Below are positions 6,112 to 14,472 of a stretch of 15,177 nucleotides of DNA, in pieces (the first letter of the stretch is position 1; each line of letters begins with the position of its first letter). Below the pieces are notes generated by a model. It was not told where the DNA came from. It made no database searches and saw only the letters and a list, made by a program, of their open reading frames with translations. A program made the position numbers and the translations under genes. This DNA comes from an uncultured bacterium. GTDB taxonomy: Bacteria; Patescibacteriota; Gracilibacteria; UBA4473. The DNA lies in assembly GCA_947311285.1 (NCBI GenBank), contig CAMZKS010000060.1:1-15177 (forward strand), in the 5' to 3' direction.

Positions 6112-6801
6112 CCCAAACCACAGAATCAAAGTTCCAACTACTTCTCGCCAAAAATATTTAACCCTTTTATCATAAAAGCCATATTTATAGGGCGCGGCGT
6201 GTAACGCATAGTTTTTAAAATCTAATTTTTTGGCTATCAAACCAATTCTCGCTAAATGAAAATCATTCGAAACGAAAACATACGGTTTATTATTATTCAG
6301 GTTTCTCATGGTAGCTAACGTATTATTTCCAACATAATCAAAAATCATGTCTTCTTTTGGCACGTTCGCTTCTGCGGCCAAACGTCCCATAACGGCGGAT
6401 TCGTGCGCGCCATAAGTAGAGGCTCCTCCTGAAAAAACTAAACACGAAACTTGGCCCCGTTTATAAAGCGCTATCGCGGCTTGAGTTCTATCATTCAGCG
6501 CGTGAGACGGTTGATCGTCTTTCCATACTGCCGCCCCAAAAACAACCGCACAGCCATCAATTTTAGCCGTAAACTTATCATCATAATGTGCGTGCACATA
6601 AAACATCGATGTCACTAAAAAAAGCAGACTCATGACAAATACCCCCAGTAATACCCGTACCAACGAAAACTTTTTTTTCTGTTTTAGTTCTAACTGTTTT
6701 GAAATGTGAGCTAAGCCAACAACCAAAGGAGTTAAGCTGAGTATTAATTTTAGTATTCGCTTCATAAGCTTATTTATATCAGAACCTTTCAACCACCGCA
6801 A
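6106..6801 (-). CDS. YdcF/SanA-like DUF218 membrane protein
   Basis: 231 residues from TTG 6801. Two hydrophobic helices (about 14-30 and 47-68) anchor a DUF218 domain (about 82-225) that should face outside. Family motifs are clear: CAVVFGAAVW, LNDRTQAAIALYKRG, LVFSGG, HES (Glu134), then a conserved Asn-Thr in GNNTLAT, and FVSNDFHLAR. Members such as SanA and YdcF act in envelope and cell-wall barrier functions; substrate is unknown. The start is uncertain: GGAGG lies only 3 nt before TTG 6801 and 12 nt before a second TTG at 6792, while the first ATG (6765) has no ribosome site. It follows the upstream gene by 9 nt, so the two form an operon. The terminal codons overlap the tRNA promoter. 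Confidence 0.88.
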   Translation of the reverse strand: MRWLKGSDINKLMKRILKLILSLTPLVVGLAHISKQLELKQKKKFSLVRVLLGVFVMSLLFLVTSMFYVHAHYDDKFTAKIDGCAVVFGAAVWKDDQPSHALNDRTQAAIALYKRGQVSCLVFSGGASTYGAHESAVMGRLAAEANVPKEDMIFDYVGNNTLATMRNLNNNKPYVFVSNDFHLARIGLIAKKLDFKNYALHAAPYKYGFYDKRVKYFWREVVGTLILWFGL

Positions 6802-6810
6802 TTACCTCCG

Positions 6811-7374
6811 TTAGTACTTATCAAGTTTCCAAGGAATAATCGCACCATCAGATTCCTCTTCATCCATCGTTGAAAAATACAGCTGTTTTTCAGGTGACCA
6901 GGCCTCATAATCCTCCCAATTTAAAGTAGTCGGATCAATTTGTGATAAATCTTCCTCTCTTTCTAAATTCAAAGAAGGCGCACTAAAATGAAAACCAAAC
7001 CGTTCCGCACCTTCAACCGTTTCAATGTAGCCGAGTAACTGTGTTTCATCGTCAATCACACATTCGTTGAAATAATGATTCCAGCCACCTTTATAAGCGT
7101 AGCAAATATTGATTTGATCTACTAGATTCAAGGGCTCTATTTCATAGCGCGTAGCCGCCCAGGGCTTCCACTGCTCTCCAATATTAAAGGTAGAATAATA
7201 CAGCTGATCATTGTTTCTCCATGAATCGTAATGATCATAGTTCAACTTTGAAGACAGCAAGCTAGCATTCGCCACTGAACTAACAACTAGCCCAAACAAA
7301 GATAACAAAACAAGGTCGACCTTGAATCGTCGCACAGCCTGCCAAGGTCGACCTTGATTTTGTAAATTATGCAT
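6811..7374 (-). CDS. Small exported protein with a repeated W-x4-QLY(Y/F)ST motif
   Basis: 187 residues from ATG 7374 (a TTG one codon earlier would lie at or before the predicted transcript start). The N-terminus has basic residues (RPWQAVRRFK), a hydrophobic stretch of about 17 residues and SSVANA-S, a good signal-peptidase I site, so the protein is probably exported. The mature part has an internal repeat: near its start DSWRNNDQLYYST followed by PWAATRYEI, near its end EAWSPEKQLYFST followed by PWKLDKY. It has two cysteines (in NICYAYKG and NECVIDD) that could form a disulfide. No known family recognised. It is co-transcribed with the DUF218 protein, suggesting a shared envelope task (inference). 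Confidence 0.75.
   Translation of the reverse strand: MHNLQNQGRPWQAVRRFKVDLVLLSLFGLVVSSVANASLLSSKLNYDHYDSWRNNDQLYYSTFNIGEQWKPWAATRYEIEPLNLVDQINICYAYKGGWNHYFNECVIDDETQLLGYIETVEGAERFGFHFSAPSLNLEREEDLSQIDPTTLNWEDYEAWSPEKQLYFSTMDEEESDGAIIPWKLDKY
7311..7356. repeat. Two identical 14-bp palindromes, possible operators
   Basis: CAAGGTCGACCTTG occurs at 7311-7324 and 7343-7356, each a perfect palindrome, centres 32 bp apart (about three helical turns). They lie about 19 and 51 bases downstream of the predicted transcript start and inside the signal-peptide coding region, but are read in different frames (QGRPW and KVDLV), so protein constraint does not explain their identity. Two dimer sites on one DNA face downstream of a promoter would suit a repressor. 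Confidence 0.5.
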
Positions 7375-7381
7375 CAAAGAA

Positions 7382-7410
7382 ATTATGAACTAATTTTGTG
7401 TACAATGCAA
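7382..7410 (-). promoter_or_regulatory. Promoter of the exported protein / DUF218 operon
   Basis: Leftward -35 TTGCAT (7410-7405), 17-bp spacer, -10 CATAAT (7387-7382). The expected start is about 7375, one base before the ATG at 7374, so the mRNA would be leaderless. It lies in the 70-nt gap after topA. Confidence 0.6.
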
Positions 7411-7447
7411 AGATTAATTTTTGATACAAAAAATACGTTTGAAAGAA

Positions 7448-9796
7448 CTACTTCTTTTTCTTCGTAAACTTCCGCCCCTTACTCGCGGGGGCTTCTTTAA
7501 TAATTTTTTCAATCTCTTCAATTTTCAGTGCTTCTGGTTTTTCAACGTCTTTTGGAATTCGAACATTCTTTTTACCATGCTTGATATAAATACCATACGG
7601 CCCACGCAGTAATTGAATTTCCTTTTCTGGCCATTCACCAATAAATTTATTTTTATCAATCTCTCGCTTTTCAATTAATAGCTCTGTCGCTCGAGCTAAA
7701 TCAACACTGTGTGGGTCATCTCCCAAAATTTCATTCCCATCATCATCAATCGTATTTTTCTTCAGCGAGGCATTGGTTTTACCACACTTCACATACGGGC
7801 CGAATCGCCCTGTGTTAACTAACACATCTTCACCTTCAAACTGCCCAAGATTCCGAGGAAACTCAAACATTCGAAGCGCCTGCTCAAGCGTCACTTCTTC
7901 CACGCTTACCCCTTCTGGGATAGAGGCGAATTTTGGTTTTTCTTCATCTTCTGCCACTCCAATTTGTACCATCGGTCCAAATCGTCCCACTCGGGCAATC
8001 ACCGGTTTCCCACTTTTCGGGTCTTTTCCAAGATTTCGCTGGCTTGAAGCCTCTTCTCTACTTACACCACCGGCCGCTTCTACGGTTTCATGGAAACCTC
8101 CATAAAAACTTTTAATCATCGCGTTCCAGTCTTGTTTCCCTTCGGCAATGGCATCGAAATCTGCTTCTACTTTTGCCGTAAATTTAAAATCAACCACACC
8201 ACTAAAATGATTCACTAAAAAATCATTCACGACTTTCCCAATATCGGTTGGAAATAGTTTTGATTTCTCAGCTCCAAAATTTTCCATAATACTGGTTTCT
8301 TCAACCTTATCAGTCAGTGTAATTATCCGAGCCGGTCGCTTGTCCGCCGGTTTATCTTTCTTTTCAATATAACCACGATCTTGAACCGTAGAAATAGTTG
8401 GTGCGTACGTTGACGGACGACCAATCCCCATTTCTTCCAAGGCTTTTACTAAACTAGCCTCTGTAAATCTTGGTTTAGGACGAGCGTAGGTTTCCTTTGC
8501 AACCACTCCCTTCATAACCAAAAGCTCCCCCTCGTTAATTGGTGGCAATACACCAGACGTATCTTCATCATCTTCGTCATCCTTACTTTCTAAATAAAGT
8601 TTCAAAAAACCATCAAACTGCAACACTTCGCCTTGAGCCTGAAAAGTTTCTTCACGCGTAGAAATAGAAATTTTAGCCGTTGTTTTCTCCAGTTTTGCCT
8701 CCGCCATTTGCGAGGCGACGGTTCGTTTCCAAATTAAATCATATAAACGTTGTTCGTTTCGTTCTCCCGCTACGCTTGATTCTGTTAAATTAGTCGGACG
8801 AATGGCTTCATGCGCTTCTTGAGCGCTTTCGTTTTTGTTCTTAAACTTACGAGTTTCTAAATACTCTTTCCCGTATTCTTTTTCAATCATCTGTGCCGCT
8901 TGCGTTAAAGCTTGTTCTGATAAATTAACTGCATCGGTTCTCATATACGTAATTTTACCGGCTTCGTATAAACGTTGTGCCACCATCATCGTTTGTTTCA
9001 AAGTGAAACTTAACTTACGTGAAGCCTCTTGTTGCAATGTTGAGGTAGTAAAAGGCGCTGACGGAGATTTTTTACTGGGCTTCGCCACAATTGATTCCAC
9101 TTTAAAATCCGCCCCAATTAACGCTTCTACAAATTCCTTCGCATCTTCATATTTATCAAACTTCTTATTAAGATCCGCTTTCAATATTTTTTTATCTCCT
9201 AAATCAAACTCTGCTACCAATTTAAAAGTCGAACTGGCTTCAAACGCTTTAATGGCTCGTTCACGTTCTACTATTACTCGAACCGCGACAGATTGAACCC
9301 GTCCGGCTGAAAGTCCGGCTTTAATTTTTTTCCACAATACGGGGGAAAGTTCATAGCCCACTAAACGGTCTAATACCCGTCGAGCTTGCTGAGCGTCAAC
9401 TAAATCTTGATTAATTACACCCGGCTTAGCCACCGCCGCTAGCACCCCTGTTTTTGTAATCTCAGAAAACGTAATTCGTTTTGTCGTTTTAGTATCTAAC
9501 CCAAGTGCTGTACAAACGTGCCACGCAATAGCTTCTCCCTCGCGATCCTGATCCGCCGCCAACCAAACTTCTTTACCTTTTGCTTCTCGTTTAAGTTCAT
9601 TAATCACTTTCACCTTATCGGGTGTGATCTCATAAGTCGGCATAAACGTGCCGCCTTCAATATCAATATTCATGTTTTTTTTCGGCAAATCACGAACATG
9701 TCCGTAAGAAGACTTAACCGTAAATTCCTTTCCCAGAAACTTTTCAAGGGTTTTAGCTTTGGCTGGTGACTCCACAATAACAAGATTCTTGCTCAT
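7448..9796 (-). CDS. topA: DNA topoisomerase I (type IA)
   Basis: 782 residues. Relaxes negatively supercoiled DNA by cutting one strand through a 5'-phosphotyrosine. The Toprim domain is at the start (VIVESPAKAKT with Glu9; ADQDREGEAIAWH with Asp82, Asp84, Glu86 for Mg2+). SAGRVQSVAVR (163-173) and the catalytic Tyr284 in ITYMRTDAVNLS follow, then ARPKPRFTEASLVKALEE and GIGRPSTYAPTI. There are no four-cysteine zinc fingers; instead three Toprim C-terminal repeats bind DNA (GRFGPMVQIG about 604, GRFGPYVKCG about 663, GPYGIYIKHGKKNVRIPK about 732), followed by a lysine-rich tail. This layout is common in Patescibacteria and Bacteroidetes. An acidic insert DDEDDED lies near 406. The ATG at 9796 has no Shine-Dalgarno site. 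It is divergent from the HD-like gene, separated by 122 nt. Confidence 0.98.
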   Translation of the reverse strand: MSKNLVIVESPAKAKTLEKFLGKEFTVKSSYGHVRDLPKKNMNIDIEGGTFMPTYEITPDKVKVINELKREAKGKEVWLAADQDREGEAIAWHVCTALGLDTKTTKRITFSEITKTGVLAAVAKPGVINQDLVDAQQARRVLDRLVGYELSPVLWKKIKAGLSAGRVQSVAVRVIVERERAIKAFEASSTFKLVAEFDLGDKKILKADLNKKFDKYEDAKEFVEALIGADFKVESIVAKPSKKSPSAPFTTSTLQQEASRKLSFTLKQTMMVAQRLYEAGKITYMRTDAVNLSEQALTQAAQMIEKEYGKEYLETRKFKNKNESAQEAHEAIRPTNLTESSVAGERNEQRLYDLIWKRTVASQMAEAKLEKTTAKISISTREETFQAQGEVLQFDGFLKLYLESKDDEDDEDTSGVLPPINEGELLVMKGVVAKETYARPKPRFTEASLVKALEEMGIGRPSTYAPTISTVQDRGYIEKKDKPADKRPARIITLTDKVEETSIMENFGAEKSKLFPTDIGKVVNDFLVNHFSGVVDFKFTAKVEADFDAIAEGKQDWNAMIKSFYGGFHETVEAAGGVSREEASSQRNLGKDPKSGKPVIARVGRFGPMVQIGVAEDEEKPKFASIPEGVSVEEVTLEQALRMFEFPRNLGQFEGEDVLVNTGRFGPYVKCGKTNASLKKNTIDDDGNEILGDDPHSVDLARATELLIEKREIDKNKFIGEWPEKEIQLLRGPYGIYIKHGKKNVRIPKDVEKPEALKIEEIEKIIKEAPASKGRKFTKKKK

Positions 9797-9863
9797 AGTT
9801 TTAAATGGGTAATTCGAAACACAGGCTAAACCAAAAATTCAATTTGGCAAAACATGTTTTCAA

Positions 9864-9893
9864 TTTACCTTAATCACAATAAATCCATATAAT
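9864..9893 (+). promoter_or_regulatory. Promoter of the HD-like gene
   Basis: -35 TTTACC (9864-9869), 18-bp spacer, perfect -10 TATAAT (9888-9893). The start would be near 9900, leaving a short AT-rich leader of about 19 nt with no ribosome site before ATG 9919. No convincing promoter was found for the divergent topA gene in the same gap. Confidence 0.5.
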
Positions 9894-9918
9894 TGTCCAT
9901 ATTTTTGATTTATAAAAA

Positions 9919-10862
9919 ATGGAAAACTCAGAAAATACTCACGAAATAACATTTCCTAGATTCTTTGCGGAACTTAAACAGGATGAGAATCTTCCGGAGG
10001 TTATTTCTATAGGTGCAAAGGAACAAACTGAAATTGAAAATTGGATCTGGGAACACCTATTCAAAAAAGATCATTTGGGACAGGAAGGTGCGTGGATTTA
10101 GACGATCACGCCCACATTGGCGGTCTGGCAGTTTATGGATATGGAGACCAATGTATAGGAAAACTACTTAAACGAACAGAAGACCCAAAAAATAAAAATA
10201 GCAAAGAAGTTTTTAATAAGTTACTAAATACTTTTTTCCAACCCGGTGTCTCCGAAATTATTAATGATATGGAACAAGATAGATTCTATAAGAATTTACG
10301 TAAAATCCGCGCAGCAATTACTTCTCATGACAGTCCTGATCAACAAGGCGGCACTGATGAAAGTGCTAAGATCAGTAGCCTTCCCGCAGAGGCTGCTGCC
10401 GTCTACCTCGCGGATAAAACCCATATTGGAAACCGAGGGCGTAGCGATATAAATTTTAACGATAATGATATCATTGATAATGAAGATATTAGCATCCTTC
10501 ACGATCGTCTAACCTATTTAATAAAAGAGGAATCATTCAAGATTGAATACGGTCAAGAACAAACACAGCTAAGAATGACACTAGTCGTCAACATACCAAA
10601 TGCCTACAAAAATAGGAATTACGATTCAAGAAAATTCAAAGAGGATTTCAAAAAAGGATTTGAAAAACGTTATACACATGCCCAAAAAGTATTTGAAAGC
10701 CTTATGCATAAAGAGTACTTAGGTAATAAGCCCAACCTTTTTGTAGTTGAGGCGAATATAGACGGAGTGATCACCACAATTTTGGAAATCAATGAACCGC
10801 CAAGAAACCCAGGAGCCAAAAATCTACTAAGAACTATGACAAGACACCGCCGTGAACAATAA
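9919..10862 (+). pseudogene. HD-superfamily phosphohydrolase-like protein, frameshifted
   Basis: Two overlapping frames look like one gene. The first runs from ATG 9919 to a stop at 10101; the second is open across 10041-10862. Adding one base at the A6 run 10063-10068 joins them into 314 residues reading EHLFKKRSFGTGRCVDLDDHAHIGG. The second frame carries a HAHIGGLAVY stretch, then AITSHDS (about 10312), LPAEAAAVYLADKTHIG, and SILHDRLTYLI followed by an LRMTLVVNIP strand. These match in order the HH-x-x-SG, N/S-HD, LADK-x-D and I-HDRVNYAV landmarks of a known bacterial HD-domain family, from my memory of that family. The usual first metal motif before this is short or absent, so activity is doubtful. 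The shift may be a sequencing error, a real mutation or slippage; A6 after C is a poor -1 slippery site. The next gene follows after 54 nt. Confidence 0.55.
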
Positions 10863-10864
10863 AT

Positions 10865-10894
10865 TTGCACTAAAAACAACTATTAGTGTACTAT
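10865..10894 (+). promoter_or_regulatory. Possible promoter of the lipoprotein gene
   Basis: -35 TTGCAC (10865-10870), 18-bp spacer, -10 TACTAT (10889-10894). An overlapping TATAAA at 10892-10897 has a 21-bp spacer. It would give a leader of about 20 nt with no ribosome site. Confidence 0.35.
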
Positions 10895-10916
10895 AAAACA
10901 GTAAAACAAAAATAAA

Positions 10917-12575
10917 ATGCTAAAAACCAGCCTCGGTATCGGTAGCAAGTTAACGGCGCTAATCATTAGTACCTTACTTTTAACGGGTTGCTACAAGATT
11001 AAAATAACGGAAACACTTAATCTCGATGGTACTTCCATAATTACAACTGAGATTGATATGAGTGGCCTAGAGGACACCATGAACGACATGACTGATAGCT
11101 TAAATATTAACCTTGAGGGTGCTGATGTGCTTACCGAAGTCTTAACCGAAAAGGTTACTGAAACTTACGCAAGCTGTAGCGACCCACTACTTTTAGCTAA
11201 ATACGGAGCTGATAACTTAGAAGGCCCCGTAGCTATTTCAAATACGCTCCAAGTAAAGAAAAGTACAAGTTGTGCCCTCAGTGAAACGGATAATTTCATT
11301 GATATCACTACAGAAGAAATTAATACCGAAACGGGTGACATCATCTCCACTCAAACCTTAAAACGAAAAGCAGACAGTTGTGACGCACCGGCGATTCTGG
11401 CTTTCTACCAAATATCGAACTTTGAAGAACCTATCAATGAAGAGTACACACTAGAAAAAACCGTTGAAATTAGTTGTAGCGATACTCGAAAAGAAATCAT
11501 GATAAGCACGGTCACTTCTTTTGCTGGAAACGATGAAAGTATCGCTTTAACAGAACGTTTTGGAAAACCAGTACCAGTTATCATTCCTGATGAAACACAA
11601 GCCGAGTTAAACGCGCTAGTAGTAAGCACAGAAGACGAGCAAGAGGCAGGAACAAAGGCTGAAGCGCGCGAATTTTGTAGCAATATAAAACAAGATCCCA
11701 ATGAGATGGCGTTTTTTTACACAGGCTGTGAAGATACGGCGGCTGACATTGGCCTCCTAAGCTTTAATAAATTTGATACAACCGGACTCAGTATTAATTC
11801 GAGTGGAACTGTCACTTATCGCCTGAGTAGTACGACGCAGAAATTTAACAATAAACTAACTAGTGACGATTCTGGCCAACCAGTGGACAACCTGTCCGCT
11901 GCCATGATGGGCGTTGAAATGACTTACACTCTTGTTTCGCCTTGGCCAATTTTAGATTACAGCACTGGTGAACTGACCGATGAATATACTTTAGTATTCG
12001 ATATGCTTAAGCTAAGCGAATCTCAAGAAATCACGGTAACCCTTGATACCGATGGTTCGACCCTAGATTTAGTGTCCCCAAGCATTCAGCAACAAATTGA
12101 TAATCTTATTACAACTCTCAAAGAACGACTTGCAGCGGCTACCGCACCCGTTGAAAGACAAGTGGAATACATTCATCTTCTCTCTAATAAAATCCAAAGA
12201 TTGGCAGCCATTAAGCCTCGCCAAAAAGCCGCTCTTGGCTATCTGCAAGCAGAGCTTATTAATCTAGCAGGAGACTTGCAACTTGACCCTCTGGCTGAAA
12301 TAGAAGCTGATTTCCTGAGTGAAATTAAAAATTTAGATGCAGAAATTTTTGCAGAAGAAGATGCGGAGGATAATATTGAAACTGAAACGACAGAGGAAGA
12401 ACCTGAAAGTATTGAAGTCGAAGTAGAAACTAAAACTGAGACGGGAATTGAAGTAGAGGCCGAGCAAGGCTACACCCAAGACGAGGATGACGAAGAAGAA
12501 AACCTAAATGACGAGGATGACGATTCACCTAAAGACGAGGAAAGCTCGGAAGACAATGCTATTCTTACTGAATAG
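10917..12575 (+). CDS. Large lipoprotein with an LppM-like start, duplicated Cys module and acidic tail
   Basis: 552 residues. A lipoprotein signal peptide ends in LLTGC, with Cys25 as the lipidated residue. The mature start, KIKITETLNLDGTSIITTEI, resembles the beta-rich LppM/DUF3153-type lipoprotein domain. Two modules then repeat, residues about 86-130 and 153-198, both SC-x-x-P-x-x-LA-x-Y followed by N-x-E-x-P and a second Cys 32 or 33 residues after the first (Cys87/119, Cys154/187), likely disulfides. A further Cys pair lies at 254/271 beside MAFFYTGCED. A helical section (about 390-460) precedes a tail of some 75 residues made largely of Asp, Glu, Thr and Ser, containing a duplicated DEDD segment (14-bp DNA repeat GACGAGGATGACGA at 12480 and 12510). 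It should sit on the outer face of the membrane; function unknown. A terminator follows. Confidence 0.85.
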   Translation: MLKTSLGIGSKLTALIISTLLLTGCYKIKITETLNLDGTSIITTEIDMSGLEDTMNDMTDSLNINLEGADVLTEVLTEKVTETYASCSDPLLLAKYGADNLEGPVAISNTLQVKKSTSCALSETDNFIDITTEEINTETGDIISTQTLKRKADSCDAPAILAFYQISNFEEPINEEYTLEKTVEISCSDTRKEIMISTVTSFAGNDESIALTERFGKPVPVIIPDETQAELNALVVSTEDEQEAGTKAEAREFCSNIKQDPNEMAFFYTGCEDTAADIGLLSFNKFDTTGLSINSSGTVTYRLSSTTQKFNNKLTSDDSGQPVDNLSAAMMGVEMTYTLVSPWPILDYSTGELTDEYTLVFDMLKLSESQEITVTLDTDGSTLDLVSPSIQQQIDNLITTLKERLAAATAPVERQVEYIHLLSNKIQRLAAIKPRQKAALGYLQAELINLAGDLQLDPLAEIEADFLSEIKNLDAEIFAEEDAEDNIETETTEEEPESIEVEVETKTETGIEVEAEQGYTQDEDDEEENLNDEDDDSPKDEESSEDNAILTE

Positions 12576-12597
12576 TAATTTACAAATATCGTATAAG

Positions 12598-12622
12598 AAA
12601 AGCGCCATTAGGCGCTTTTTTT
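12598..12622 (+). terminator. Intrinsic terminator between convergent genes
   Basis: AAAAGCGCC (12598-12606), loop ATTA, GGCGCTTTT (12611-12619), continuing in T to 12622. It lies 23 nt after the lipoprotein stop and overlaps the stop codon of the exonuclease gene from the other side. Leftward it is followed by a weaker T run, so it may serve both genes. Confidence 0.85.
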
Positions 12623-13418
12623 ATTTTATATCCAGCATCACCGGACAATGATCACTCCCCATTTGATCGTTCAAGTACTCAATACTTTTAACACGTTTCA
12701 TTAAGGGTTTATCGATCCAAAAGTAATCAATTCTCCACCCCACATTGCGCCCTCGAGCGCGACTAATCATGTGCCACCACGAGTACACAGATTTGGTCGT
12801 TGGGTTTAAATATCGCCAAGCATCCGCCCAACCTGCGGCTTGCCAAGCATTAAGCCAAGCGCGCTCTTTCGGATGAAATCCAATTACACCGTCATTTTCT
12901 TTTGCCCGAGCCAAATCAATTGGATGATGCGCACAGTTAACATCTCCTGTCCAAATAACCGTACGATCAGCCTCTCGAATCGAATTCACATAATCAAGCC
13001 ATACCTTGTAAAACTTTAATTTATGCTGCCAGGCTTCATCTGACTTTCCTCCATTAGGGAAATAAGTACCCAGTACGCTGTAATCTTCGTTGTTAAGCGT
13101 AAAATCAACGCGAGCGATGCGACCTTCATCTTCCACTGGATCATTCGGCATACCCGCTTTAAATTCCAAATTTTGAACTTGATCCACTAAATCAAGTTTC
13201 ATCCAAATAGCGACCCCAGAGTAACCAGGTTTTATGGCTGATACGTAGAATTTTTTATAGTCTTCGTAAAGACCCTCTAAAAACTCAACCTGCTCTGGCT
13301 TAGACTTCGTTTCTTGCATCAACCAAATATCTGGATCGTGCGCTTTCAAAAACTCACTTAAGTTCCCTTTTCGTTCAACCGCTCTCAGTCCATTAACGTT
13401 CCAACTAATGATCTTCAT
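12621..13418 (-). CDS. xth: Exonuclease III / AP endonuclease family 1
   Basis: 265 residues, full length for the family. Cuts DNA 5' of abasic sites in base excision repair and removes 3' blocking groups. All catalytic landmarks are present: NVNGLRA (Asn7, Asn9), QETK (Glu36), GTYFPNG (Tyr119), TGDVN (Asp159, Asn161), RIDYFW (Asp231) and SDHCPV (Asp256, His257). GRIARVDF (99-106) and a WQHKLKFY stretch also fit, the last being typical of the APE1/ExoIII group. ATG 13418 overlaps the stop of the preceding gene as ATGA, so it is translationally coupled as last gene of a four-gene operon. The stop lies in the terminator hairpin. Confidence 0.97.
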   Translation of the reverse strand: MKIISWNVNGLRAVERKGNLSEFLKAHDPDIWLMQETKSKPEQVEFLEGLYEDYKKFYVSAIKPGYSGVAIWMKLDLVDQVQNLEFKAGMPNDPVEDEGRIARVDFTLNNEDYSVLGTYFPNGGKSDEAWQHKLKFYKVWLDYVNSIREADRTVIWTGDVNCAHHPIDLARAKENDGVIGFHPKERAWLNAWQAAGWADAWRYLNPTTKSVYSWWHMISRARGRNVGWRIDYFWIDKPLMKRVKSIEYLNDQMGSDHCPVMLDIK

Positions 13419-13876
13419 GCCAACTTTTTTTTAGGGTATAGTTTTGAATCAAGCAAACACATGCCAATTCGAGCAGAAAAAACATTCGCTAAATGAAACG
13501 GATGCTGTGTTTTAATTTCTTTTAAATGTGAAAAGTCTCGTTTATGCCAGGGCTTTCCGTGGCGCAACAGACACCAAGTCGTATAGCCAAGCACATCCAC
13601 AAAAAAATGAAAAAAACCAAGCCAGTAAGTTTTGTTTATATTTCCAAAATCACAGTGTAGTTCAATAAATTCATCAAACTTAACCGCGTGCCAATGCCAA
13701 AAACTACTTTGACTGCGCCAGGTTGGACGTTTTAAATGAAAAACCGTTATTGTTGGTTTAAAAAAATGTTTAATTTTTTCAAAATCTTTTTCATGTAAAA
13801 CTACATGCTTATAAAATTTACTATAAGAATGCACCTGAGAGCGGTTAATAAACTTACTTAATTCCTTGAAACTCAT
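13415..13876 (-). CDS. Conserved-looking hypothetical protein rich in His and aromatic residues
   Basis: 153 residues. Not recognised. It is unusually rich in His, Trp, Phe and Tyr (SSFWHWHAVKFDEFIELHCDFG; WLGFFHFFVDVLGYTTWCLLRHGKPWHKR), with the DEFIELHCDFGN stretch looking like a small beta-sheet core. The His, Glu, Cys and Asp residues could bind a metal, but no named motif is present. A weak hydrophobic patch (about 85-100) is not a clear transmembrane helix. It overlaps both neighbours by ATGA (start 13876, stop 13415), so it is translated together with the hydrolase before it and the exonuclease after it. Confidence 0.75.
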   Translation of the reverse strand: MSFKELSKFINRSQVHSYSKFYKHVVLHEKDFEKIKHFFKPTITVFHLKRPTWRSQSSFWHWHAVKFDEFIELHCDFGNINKTYWLGFFHFFVDVLGYTTWCLLRHGKPWHKRDFSHLKEIKTQHPFHLANVFSARIGMCLLDSKLYPKKKLA

Positions 13877-14472
13877 TTGAGCTTCATACTAATTACTTTC
13901 AAACTTTCTATCAACTCTGGAAAATCCGATTGAAGAAAATGGTTTCTATCTTTAAATATATGTAGGTTAGCTTTTGGAAGCATTTTTTTGTATTTTTCAA
14001 AATCTTTAAAATCGACCACAAAATCATCTTTTGAGTGATACAGATGAATATTTTCACATTTATTAGAAATATTTTGTAATTTTTTATGAATTCCAAAACC
14101 GCCCGCACAACCATAGCAACCTGCCACTAAATGCAGTGCTTTTATTTTTCCAGGATAATAACTCTCACTCAAATATTTAGCTAAGAAATTAGCCCCCAGA
14201 CTCCATCCCAGTAATATCACATCCTTTTCAAAGCCATTTATTTCAGACTCAAAGTGCCGTTTCCAGTCAATATATTTAGCATTATATTTCCCTGGCATTT
14301 TGAGTTTCACAATACTCCAGCTCGGCAACTCACGATTTAAATTATCCGGCCAACGTATTGCTCCTGATTTAAAAATATTTTTTAAGTTCTTTTTTACAAC
14401 AGAGGAAAAGCCCTCCCATGTATGATCAAAGGATTCTCCACCATGCACGTAAATGATTTGAGGTTTTTTCAT
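13873..14472 (-). CDS. Alpha/beta hydrolase, RBBP9/YdeN-like
   Basis: 199 residues, the short form typical of RBBP9/YdeN-type serine hydrolases. IIYVHGG at 6-12 is the oxyanion-loop strand. The nucleophile elbow is GWSLG with Ser91, the acid is probably Asp149 or Asp150 in HSKDDFVV, and the base is His178 in DRNHFLQSDFPEL. LVAGCYGCAGGFG (about 116-128) lies where a lid loop is expected. No signal peptide, so cytoplasmic. The substrate is unknown; the family includes small-ester hydrolases. ATGA overlaps at both ends (14469-14472 and 13873-13876) place it second of four genes in one translationally coupled operon. Confidence 0.85.
   Translation of the reverse strand: MKKPQIIYVHGGESFDHTWEGFSSVVKKNLKNIFKSGAIRWPDNLNRELPSWSIVKLKMPGKYNAKYIDWKRHFESEINGFEKDVILLGWSLGANFLAKYLSESYYPGKIKALHLVAGCYGCAGGFGIHKKLQNISNKCENIHLYHSKDDFVVDFKDFEKYKKMLPKANLHIFKDRNHFLQSDFPELIESLKVISMKLK

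Noticed and set aside
7773..9769. Several rightward ORFs of 60-153 codons opposite topA
   Set aside because: Antisense shadows of a highly conserved gene; no independent start signals.
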